Below are positions 52,551-62,506 of a stretch of DNA of 64,000 nt, one piece after another. The translations under genes were made by a program, and so were the position numbers. The notes beneath the pieces are model-generated. The model searched no databases and had not been told where the DNA came from. It was given only the letters and a program-made list of their open reading frames with translations. The stretch spans positions 7,600,185 through 7,664,184 of the forward strand of contig OX419339.1 in NCBI GenBank assembly GCA_948470475.1. Reading direction: 5' to 3'. This DNA comes from Galaxea fascicularis (taxonomy: Eukaryota; Cnidaria; Anthozoa; Scleractinia; Euphylliidae). Position 1 is the first letter of the stretch. Every line of letters starts with the position of its first letter.

Positions 52551-54210
52551 AGCAAAAAAGAGACAGATAATCGCATTGGTGAAGATGGATTAAGAGACAC
52601 AAGAAATAATAAGCGAGTTTATGAAAGAATTGTTTGGAGTTGTTATGCAGATTTGCTGATGAATATAAGTACAGTGGAACCTCGCCTTACGGTCACCTCG
52701 TTAATACGGTCCTCTCGTTATTACGGCCACTTTTTCAGTTTTGTCCCAGCGAAATGCCCATACATTTTCTATATAAAAAAAAAACCCGTCAATGCGGCCA
52801 CCTCGTTAATACGGCCAGATTTTCATGGCCCGTTGGTGACCGTATTAAAGGGGTTCCACTGTATGACACAGATTTTTCTTGAGTCAACGGAAACTTAAAA
52901 AAAACCCTACAACTTTCGGCATGATTTATGCCATTTTAAGTTTATTCAAAATGGAAAGACATTACAATATACAGTCAAACCTCCCATAAGGCATCCACTC
53001 ATGAAAATAGAGAGATCAAGCTTGACATTTACGCCAAACGGCAAACGTCGGAGTGAAATTAGGGTTTTGCCAAAAATGTAAGAACCCTGCTTGATATTGG
53101 CTCATTTCTGTCCTGTTAGCTCCAGATATCAAGCAACTTCTCAAAGGAACGAGACAAGTCAAAATGAGAGAATTTTGACGCTTTTATGATGAACAGGAGC
53201 CTGCCGCATCGCCAGAAATCGCGGACATTTCGAGCCCGCTAACAACTACCAGCGGTATACTGTATAACGCAAAGGAATAAACGCTGAAACAAGTGGGAAA
53301 GACGCTGTTTCATACGATTAGATATATTGCACAATCTAAGCTCTGTAGATATTTTATTTGGTGCAAAGTAATTCTCGACAATGTGCGACATTTTTTTTTT
53401 TTAAATATTGGTGTTATAGCCTTTATAAATTAAGCTGTGTTCGATTTTCGCGCGTATCTACTTCCATTCAAACCAAATCTAGGGTTGCTGGGGCACTGTA
53501 ACCCAGTTTATATCCCATGAAACACCAGTGTTGATCAACAAAGAAAATGGCGGCTCGTGCAGGGAAAGCTTCGAGTTTGCAGCTTTCTTTCATACATAAA
53601 TATGGCGTCCGCTTGCTGTGCTACAGACGAAAAATGAGAAAGATAAGGACGTCCTTGGAAGTATTTTGCCGTGGGCAATTCATGCATTTTTCGGCAGAAT
53701 TAGATCGTTTAAACATCGTAGAAGTTATATCGAGTCGTGATGATTCACATTGTGAACGGGTTTGCTTGCCAGTGGACGAGTTTGCGGCATGACTTCGCTA
53801 CGATTTTAAAGCAATGTATGGAGAATGGAGCATCAATGTGTGATGGATTGGTCGAGGCGTCGGGAAGTAAGTAATCATCTATCTAAGTAGCCGTTGATAA
53901 GTCAAATGCGAAGCTTGTACACTACTGAACATGTATCGAATCGTGATATGACGAACCGCAATTTAATTATTTATATATGTGAAAATAATTTCATATCTCC
54001 ATACATTTCTTTACATGAGTTTGCCGCCATTCTGGCCTTAGTGCGCAGGCGCCGCCGCCATCTTGTCCTAAATTTCTGGCAATGGTTTCCCGTTTGCCGT
54101 TGGCCGTAAACGTCATGCTTAACCTTGCCTCTTACTGGAGGTGATCGCTAGGGAGAGTTGCAAAGGGACGTTCAACAGGCTGTATAAACTATGTACATTT
54201 ATGTACATAA
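52551..54210. other. Region downstream of locus B
   Basis: 3' flank of locus B, the MITE at 52670-52863 and AT-rich sequence. An 81-codon open frame at 53547-53792 begins in an AAAATGG context and is followed by a possible donor (GGAAGTAAGT near 53868), so an unrecognised first exon is possible but unsupported. Confidence 0.4.
52670..52863. mobile_element. TA-flanked MITE, pogo/mariner-like, copy 2
   Basis: Ends TACAGTGGAACCTC and GGGGTTCCACTGTA are inverted with TA at each border; inside, CACCTCGTTAATACGG repeats twice. ~194 bp, 120 bp after the stop of locus B. Confidence 0.7.
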
Positions 54211-54330
54211 GGCCCGGTTCAAACGACGAACTTTGCATGTGCCGAATCTAATGCAAATGGGGGAAAACAATACATTTTTATCATTTGCATTAGATTCGGC
54301 ACATGTAAAGTTCAACGTTTGAACCGGGCC
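54211..54330. mobile_element. Short palindromic MITE with TAA target duplication
   Basis: 120 bp; GGCCCGGTTCAAACG at the left and its complement at the right, with ATTCGGCACATG-type inner arms. TAA flanks both sides, as expected for PIF/Harbinger-type (Tourist) MITEs. Confidence 0.7.
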
Positions 54331-55094
54331 TAAGACGTACAAAAATAAGTGTCGCGGACAACATGAACAAAACTATACCCGGCTACACTTACGTTGATCT
54401 TGAAAAACGATAAATTCTGAACTCACGAACCCCTATTGTTGGCCAAAAGCCAGCAGATTTTGCTTTAATATCGCGAAAACTGAGTTAATGATAAATGGGT
54501 CTCGTCAGAAGTTTCTTGTTAGAGTCAGATTATATATATATACAACATCAATTTGGAATGGCAACGAATCAAGAGAGTTATACGAAGTCATTAGGTTTTA
54601 CTAGTTTATGCTTTTTCTGGGAAAAATTATCCCCTTTTTTGCCGGTAAATATGACGTTTCCTAACTGTAGTAACAGGTGTTCAGCTCTTTGAACAGTATT
54701 AATGTTATTGGTTTGTTGAATACTGATTATGGTGCACAAAAAGATAACAGTCAATGTCCCAGCGGTAGGGTAGATCAAGCAGTGATAAGATCTGTTCCTC
54801 TGAGCATTAATGTTTGCAGAGAAACATATACAGAGGCAATAAATTCTTATTTTAAGTTTCAATACTTATATAATAATAGTAGTAGAAAAAATAATCGAAA
54901 AGAGTACTAATAAAACGATGGTGACGCGGCGATGCGATCGGATAACAACCGATAACGAAAATGGTAATTCTGGTGATAAATCAGGAGATAAATAAACGAT
55001 AACTAATAATAACGATAAAAATGCCAAAAGGTCTTGATAAGTAATAGATAAAATATGAGCGGGAGCCCTTTATGGGCATTTAAAAGGGCGAGCC

Positions 55095-55950
55095 GTTGAT
55101 ATCAAGATCTGGATGCAGTCTAATGTTTTGAAATTAAATGACGATAAAACTGAACTTCTTCTTATTCACCCGAAACCCAGACAAATGCCGCCTCTGCTTT
55201 CTGTTGCTGTTGGAAATGAAATGATTCTGCCTACTGAATGTGCTAGAAATATTGGTGTTATGTTTGATCCAACTTGACCACGGATCAACAAATCACCTCT
55301 ATCTGCAAATCTGCATTTTTTCACATAAGTAACCGGGGAAAATCAGGAAATACCTGTCTCAACATGCTGCTCAAATCATTGTCCATTCACTACTGAGTCA
55401 CGTCCAGACTTGATAATTGTAGTACCCTGCTATGCGGTGTTTCTATATCTAAGAATCTCATTGCACGACTTCAACACGTCCAGAATTGTGCAGCACGCTT
55501 GATAGTGGGATCCGGAAAGTTTGATCATATTCATCCTGTACTCAAGAGCCTTCACTGGTTGCCTGTCGAGAGTAAGATCGCGTTTAAGACTCTAGTCCTT
55601 ACCTTTAAGGCACGTGAGGGAATTTCTCCCAAGTATCTTCAAGACCTATTCACTGACTATGTGCCCGATCTGTGTCTCCGATCTGCTTCAAAGTGTTTAC
55701 TGAAAGTTCCAAACTACAACCTGGAATCACGCGGGAAAAGAGCCTTTTGTGTTGCATCGCCATTGTTGTGGAACTCTCTGCCTATGGACATTAGGTCTCG
55801 GAGATCATTAGCCGCTTTCAAGAAAAAGTTGAAGACATTCCTTTTATTAAGTGTTTTTATTAATTTCTTATTTTTTTTATATATCATCTCATCTATGTTT
55901 ACTTTTGAACTTCAGCGCTTTGGGCATTGTCATGGATATAAATAAAACTG
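55095..55950 (+). pseudogene. Decayed CR1-like non-LTR retrotransposon, reverse-transcriptase C-terminus
   Basis: Translation in shifting frames matches the end of a LINE reverse transcriptase: NVLKLNDDKTELLLI near 55120, then LKSLHWLPVESKIAFKTLVL and WNSLPMDIRSRRSLAAFKK in the open part 55499-55945. Stop codons and frameshifts break the upstream part. No intact element. Confidence 0.8.
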
Positions 55951-56439
55951 AACTGAATAAACTAATCCTATTGATGATTTTACTAATTCGTAACTCATCA
56001 ACCCATGCCTTCCCTTTCTACCTTCAGTCAAACCCTCCCCGTGCTTTCATACAGGTGATTTCTATTGAGGTTTGCACAGGTAAACACGTGACTCAAATAC
56101 TGTCATAACTCTCTCATTGGTCATAACTCTCATGAATTATTAATAAATTTGACGACAGGACATACAAATTTTGACTGTCTGGTGGTCATTGTTCAGAAGA
56201 GGCTCTTTACTAACATTTCATGCTGTGTCTATACCCCCCCCCCCCACCCCTGCGCAAAATAAATCGATACGTCTCACCGGTAGAAGCGTAATGTGGCTTT
56301 CCATTGACGCCGTTAATTCAAAAGATCTTATGATTTACTATCATACATACATAGTTAGTAGCGGAGACTGGTTTGGAAACCCGGCAAACTTCTAAAAAGG
56401 AATTCTTAGCAGTAAGTGAAATACAGGGGAACTTTCAAC

Positions 56440-56445
56440 TTTATT
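56440..56445 (-). terminator. Polyadenylation signal of the TRIM-RRM gene
   Basis: AATAAA on the minus strand, 80 bp downstream of the stop codon at 56525-56527. Confidence 0.5.
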
Positions 56446-56524
56446 TTCCATTTGCTAAACCCATGATATTTTAAGTGAATGCGCGGACTTCAGCGTGTAA
56501 TGTGCAGAAAAGGATGATATGGCT

Positions 56525-59500
56525 TCACTTAGCTTCCACATATTTTTGATCGATGAAATGGATCCTTTGGAGGACATCCTGGACACCTGCGTTTGAAGAA
56601 AATAAAAAAAAGGATCAAAAGGGTGTCAGCTAACCTTGAAATTTAAAGGGCTCATTTTCTCAGCGGGGGATGAAAACTGAAAGCGGCCCACGTCTAAGAC
56701 ACTAAGGGGATTTAGCAAAGAAACGCAACGTCAAATGAGAACGTAATTTACCGTTCTGCCATTGATCAAGTCAGTTTTGAGATCTGAGCTCGCTGTTGTC
56801 ACTGTCGCCTCGTTGACTTTGCTAAATGCGCCTATTATTTATGCTAAAAAGGATGATGTTGCACCTTTATAAAGTGCGCGCCACACGAGAGATAACTTTG
56901 CTTGTCTAACGTTTACGAAAAAAAAAACTTTCCCTCCACGAAGAAACTAAGAGCGCCGCCCGAGGCCAGCGTTAATTGGGCATTGTTCTTGGAGCAAAGA
57001 GTAGAAAACAGATAAAGGAGGGTTACAAGAATTAGAGAACTTGGGCTCATAAAGTATCTTACTAAATCACGAATATCATGGGTAACTTAGAAGATCCCTT
57101 TCTTATCCCGATTTTACCTCTTCAGAAAACTGTTCTTTTGGCGCATGTAGCGTGCCAGTAGGGACAAAATACAGCATCAAAATGCAATGCATTACGAATG
57201 ACTTTCTAACTGCTAACGACTGTACGTAAGTTCCATGATCAACTGACGATGGTTACTGGCTCTATCTTACACTAAATGTATACAACATTTTTGCCCAGAA
57301 TTGTTACAACACAGTTTCTATACAAATCGAAGACGAGTGAACATCAAAATTTGTTAAGATGGCAGGCTACTCTTTAAAACGGCGAAGCTGCTTAACGACC
57401 TAGCTAGGTTTTGGCATGGCATTTATTGTTCCTTGTTTCGTTTCATATATTCCCGAAGCCCTAGGAGATGTTCGGGCAAAAAACATTATTCGTAAGTACC
57501 CATCAAGATAACATAAACAGAGACGAAATTTGATGACTAAAACACGAATTTACTTACTGGACGGATCCTCAAAATCGACCAAGGCTTCATCGTTTTCTCC
57601 CCTTTCCACACAAGTGACAACGCCCCCACCACTCTTTCTGTAATTTTCGAAATATAGCTTTAATGTGTCCAGTGAAGTTTCTTTCTTCAAACCCTTGACC
57701 CAAATACAGGAGCAGACGGGTATCCGCTCCAGTCGAAGATGTTTTCCTTCGAGACCAATTTGGTGTTTGCCAACTTTGTCGAACAGTACTTCAAAGTCTG
57801 AGTATAGAAACAATAGGGTCATTTATATTATACAAGGGAAATACGACGCGGCTTTAATAAGACACGAACGTACCGTATTAACAGGTCATTGTAACCCTGG
57901 TAATGGTGTAATGTGCCCGTGGGAGATATGCTACTTGCTTGGCAAAGGGCGAAAAGGACAAATGAGTCTCAGGCAGGAATCGCACCCACTAATGTTAAGG
58001 AGTTCGATTCCTGGCTGGGACTCTGATGACTTTTCAGTTGTCCTTTCGCCTGTTAACAAGCAACTAGCATAACATTTTAACCAGTTCAAGTTGTACATAA
58101 GCCGCGGCTTGAATAAGATGAGGGTTTTGAGCTCGGCTTAAATAAGCCGCCGCTTATTTACTCCGTAAAATTACATAATAGTAGCCACCCAAATCACTTC
58201 TACTGCACGATAGCAGAGGTCACACCCACTGCTACACCCTTAGACCAAAAACGACCAGTAATACTAAGGCAAGTAAGAACAGAAACACATGCCGCACGAA
58301 ACATTCCGGCTTAAGCGCTCGCGCAACCGCTCGCTCAAGTCCGCGCTTGCTGTGACAACCAGGCTAACTGAAATCTATTTTTAAGCAAATACTTTCTTTT
58401 GTTTCATTGAACCAATGTGGCCCTGGTAACGTGAGTGAAAACGATCTATACGAGCACTTCGCGTCTCATATAAGCCGTACTCGTATAAATGGTACAATTC
58501 TTGTCTTATCTATTTTTATTTTTCTTATTTAAACGACCCTAATGATCTTCCAAGTGGACGAATATAAAAAGTAAAAATATTTTTCTATGATACAAAGCAC
58601 TACTCAACTCTTGAATTTCTGCGAAAACACTGAAAGTGTTGAATACATGTTGGTGTTCCTGTGCCTTGAGTTTAATAGTGAAAGGATTTGAAGATCAGTT
58701 CACGGTAAGAATCAAACACAATCTTACGACAAACTTGTTATTAATAATTTGGGTATTGTTGTTCTTACTAGTCGACTCTATAAATGCGCACTGGTGAGCC
58801 ACGAACTTCCTCAACATTTGATAATTACCTGGTTCAGCCGAAAACATTATTAACGCGTTGTTGTTGTAGCCTTTGACCACCTCAGTGACCTCTACCATGG
58901 AAAATCTCTCGATATAGAAGCGCAAGGTGTCTCCAGACGTCGTCTCGTTGAGTCCTTGAATATGGATAATCAGCGGGTCGAGTGGAATTTTCTTCTTGGG
59001 AGTTTGCTCGGTCACTGCATTACTTTTCTCAGCAATGGCATCTGAACCTTCGAGAAGCCGATTTAAATCAAAAATAAAATATAACTATTATTAATGATGG
59101 TAATGGTGTAATATGCCCGTGAGAATGATGATATGCTAGTCGCTTGGCAACGGGCGAAAGGACAACTGAAAAGAAATCAGAGTCCCAGGCAAGAATCGAA
59201 CCTACAACCTGCCTGGGACTCTGATTTCTTTTCAGTTGTCCTTTCGCCCGTTGCCAAGCGACTAGCATATCATCATTCTCACGGGCACATTACACCATTA
59301 CCATCTTTAATAATCATTATCATGTCTGAATCACATTTACATTGTCGAGCCCGCAGACCAGTGGGACACTTTGTATCAAGAACCTAGATAAACAGCCTAG
59401 CTCACCAGGGGTTCCTGTAGCTCAATGGTTAGAGCATCCGACCGGTGTTACGGAGGTTGTAGGCTCGATTCTCGCCTGGGCCCCTGATTTCTTTTCAGTT

Positions 59501-62456
59501 GTCCTTTCGCCCGTTGCCAAGCGACTAGCATTTCAAAATATAACTATTTGAGAACAAAATTCATTACAATTTCCTTTGAAGAATTATACGGGGCAAATCT
59601 ACCCGATTAGCTTAGATTTGATGAGAAAAGGACCGCCTAACGTCCTTGGTTCAAATGCCAGACTGTCATAGCAGGGCCATCATCTGCCTCAGTTCTGACG
59701 ATTGTGTCGTTGGTAGGTAGTGATGTTATGGCGTAGGCCTTATCTCCTTTACCACCACCCGCAAGACTTGAAGGACCCAAACACTGTACAGCATAGAGTG
59801 GAGAGCGTACGTCTTATTGTTGGGGGTTAGTTGAAGGCCGCGCATTGGAATAACCAGCTGTCCCCAGAAAAAGCGTATCGCTTGTTTTAGAAACCACCAG
59901 TCGAACTGGCAACTGTCTCTATGCTCCCTGGTGACAAGGTGCTGTAGTAGACGGGAAATTACTAAATGCTGCTTAGTCGAGAAAGATATTCATTACCACA
60001 ATCTGGATTTGTAATCAACTTCCACGGGAAAACTTCGCGAGATTGAGAAGTACATCGTATTATATTGTACGAGACTCAAGTATGAATTAAAAGAAGCAAT
60101 GAAAATGTGAAGCTCGTGGGATGTAGCTTAATGTACGTGACAAGAATACCTCACAAAAAATAATGTATCTAGGTAAGCTAAAAGCCACACATACGGCACC
60201 ATGGCCACGTGGTTGCGGGCAATACCCCTAGTATAGTAAATCTACCAAGTAACGTTCGAACATTAGTTTCGACCGAGATAGGCGCCATCAGCATGGCATA
60301 GCTAATACGTATACCCGGGTTTATGTTCCCACGTGAATAAAACAAGCAATGAAAATGTGATGCTTGTTGGAGGGGCTTCGTGTGACAAGAATACCTCACC
60401 AGGCAGAAGCGGGTGATTCGAAGGTCAAACCAAGTAGTTCAAACCTATCAGTTTGGTAGCAGTCGCTAAATTTGACTTATCCGTCGGCACATTGTTTTCC
60501 AGACGTCGTTTAAGTCGTCGTTTGGTGAGTGGACTGCTACAAACTGCCTAGCTTTATTAAGCAACAGCTAATGGATTGGTTTTCAAATGAGTGGTGTTAA
60601 ACCAAAATCAAAGCAATTACTTTGTCCAACCTTAACAGACGCAAACAGCTCAGCGAACCAATCATAATTTGAAGTGATTACATGCAACCGGCGCCAAGTG
60701 CCGGAAAACGCGCACGTGGAACTCTGAGAGTTTTTCCAACCAATGCAGAGTGAAGAAAAGCAAAACCAAATCAAACGCGAATTACTTTCGACGCTCGATT
60801 AAAATCCGTTCTATTGTCCGGAATAACAGGCATTGTATTTTGTGTGAAAATGATATGCTATTTTATGAACGTGTAGGATATAGTTACTATAGACGAAGGA
60901 CGTGATGGGGACGCTATTTTCGCTATAAACCTAGGGCGTTCGCTTAAAAAGAGTCACAATTAAACTAATAAAGCGTCTTTCTTACCTGCAACATCAGCAA
61001 ATGAAAACACAGCATTTCGGGTTTTCTTGCCCTTTTTTCTTGACATGCTTTCTTTGACTTTCAATTGAAATGGACTGCCCATGATAGCTTCGCCCGCTAT
61101 TCTTATAGAGACATTGAATTGTCCTGCATCTTCTGGTGTGTACTTCACTTCATAGTTGCCATCCTTTAAGTCTGTTATGCTTAATCGCGGGATTCTTGCA
61201 GGCTGGGAGGATTGAATGTTAACAGTGATTTGATTAATCTCACTGAATGGGTAAGTTGTTTTACCTTGCCAGTCTTTTGTGACAATCGTGAAACTGCAAT
61301 CTTCGCCTTGCAAACCCTCTGTTAGTCCTTTTCCTTGTGCAATCGACAGCGAAGGCTCGGTGTTAGAGAAAAGTAACTTTCCTAAGTCGTTGCCTATGTT
61401 CGACACATCTCTTGGCTCGTATTTAACCCCACAGTTATTCATCCGGATGGAATAACTAAATTCCGGCGATGATAGAAAATATTGAAACCTTAGTTCTAGC
61501 GTTTCTTCCACGTTCAAAATCTCAGGTAGGTTGTTGCGTTCTAGAACGTCATTGCCAAATTCCAGACTGCTGTTTACATCCTTCATTTTCTCTTCTAAAG
61601 CGGCCATTTGAGATGACAACTCACTCGAAAAACTTGCCTTATGGTTGAGCAACTCCTTTGTTATGGTTGACTCATGTTTACGAATTAAACTTATGCAGTG
61701 TTCGGCGAAACTATGCACTTCATCAGTCGCGTGGTCGATGCTGTTATTCACCCGTGTTCCTACTTTCTGCAAGGTTTCCTTTTGTTGCCTTAAAAGAATG
61801 CCAACTGCTTCAACTTCTATCATCCTACTTGTGATTTCCGATTTCTTGCTGTCAAGTCCTTGCTCAAAGGAGATAATGTTGTGGTCGCGATGTTCCAATA
61901 TGGCGCAGTCGCGACAGATGCAAATTTTACATCTGTCGCAGTAATACCTCAGTTCATCGTCATGCTTCTTACAAATGCTTGCCTTCCGAGCATAGTCCTG
62001 CACATCGCTTGATTTGAAGTTTGAAATTTCTTTAACGCAATGGCCTTTAAAAATCTTTCCTTTATTATGGGAACGGACACAGTCGTCACACAAAAAGCAG
62101 TTGCAGTCGGAACAATAAAACTTCAAAGATTTTCTTTCGTCACAACTTCCACAGCGTGGCGAGTCTTCTTGCCCTTGTCCGCTGTAAGTCTCCACAATTT
62201 CCAACATCTGTTTGTAAAACAGGTTGGATGGCAACCGGTTTATGTCACTGTTTGGACATTCGGTGATGTGGCGACAAGTCGGGCAACTCAACTCTCCTTC
62301 CCGATGCTGTTGTATCCAAGCTTCCAGACAGGTCTTACAAAAAGTGTGAAGGCATTTCAGTATTTTAGGTTCATTAATTTCAATGAACTGCTCTTGGCAA
62401 ACAGAACATTCCAGTTCCTTCTTAACATCGTCGAAAAAACTTTTACTGCTAGCCAT
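56525..62456 (-). CDS. TRIM-type E3 ligase (RING, two B-boxes, coiled coil, filamin) fused to two PARP14-type RRMs (locus C)
   Basis: Exons 62456-60986, 59047-58829, 57797-57558 and 56586-56525 join through three phase-1 introns to give 663 aa. RING: CSVC at 17-20, CLHTFC, CPTC. B-box 1 (~100-140, CGSC ... CDDC) and B-box 2 (~158-195, CKKH ... HRDH) are complete. A coiled coil fills ~195-310, a filamin-type Ig domain ~375-470 (GNYEVKYTPEDAGQ, GSPFQLKV), then a basic run SRKKGKKTR. RRM 1 (~514-587, LIIHIQGL ... EGKHLRLERIP) and RRM 2 (~590-663, IWVKGL ... SGGGVV ... ALVDFEDPS) follow; the stop is at 56525-56527 and a minus-strand AATAAA lies at 56440-56445. The N-terminal part resembles TRIM45/TRIM56-class ligases. 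RRMs on a TRIM of this kind are unusual. ATG 62456 is chosen because upstream in-frame sequence has no ATG. Confidence 0.82.
57889..58075. mobile_element. SINE-associated hairpin repeat, copy 1
   Basis: TGCTACTTGCTTGGCAAAGG near 57929 is inverted as CTGTTAACAAGCAACTAGCA near 58050. Shares GGTAATGGTGTAAT and TTTCAGTTGTCCTTTCGCC with the copies at 59097 and 59405. In an intron of the TRIM-RRM gene. Confidence 0.65.
59097..59306. mobile_element. SINE-associated hairpin repeat, copy 2 (near-perfect palindrome)
   Basis: Two nearly identical inverted arms of about 100 bp, bounded by GGTAATGGTGTAATATGCCC and its complement. Both strands therefore give the same small ORF. Intron of the TRIM-RRM gene. 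Confidence 0.8.
59405..59535 (+). mobile_element. tRNA-derived SINE
   Basis: Head: GTTCCTGTAGCTCAATGG with a paired D-arm (GCTC...GAGC) and an A box, then a B box-like GGCTCGATTC. Tail: TTTCAGTTGTCCTTTCGCCC and GCCAAGCGACTAGCAT as in the adjacent hairpins. The T arm does not pair well, so it is not a working tRNA gene. Confidence 0.7.
60095..60400 (+). repeat. Interspersed repeat, family member 2
   Basis: Carries the same ordered blocks as 7745-7860 (GTGACAAGAATACCTCAC, then GGCACCATGGCCACGTGG) and a second partial copy at 60345-60400. Lies in the first intron of the TRIM-RRM gene. Confidence 0.55.
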
Positions 62457-62494
62457 AACATCTATCAAAGGCAACGAAAGCACCGCAATTCTTG

Positions 62495-62506
62495 AGCGGA
62501 AGTGGC
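62495..62506 (-). promoter_or_regulatory. ETS-type motif upstream of the TRIM-RRM gene
   Basis: Read on the minus strand this is GCCACTTCCGCT, identical over 12 bases to the motif upstream of locus A, and lies about 40 bp before the ATG at 62456. Confidence 0.35.

Noticed and set aside
59405..59480. Functional tRNA gene (Thr-like anticodon loop)
   Set aside because: D-arm is good but the T arm does not pair, and the downstream sequence matches the tail of neighbouring SINE hairpins, so it is a tRNA-derived SINE.
60960..62483. Single-exon TRIM gene ending at 60960, starting at 62483
   Set aside because: The 62483 start is a GTG; the first ATG is 62456. A strong donor (CAG|GTAAGA) 25 bp before the stop joins in phase to the RRM exons, so the last residues are probably intron read-through.
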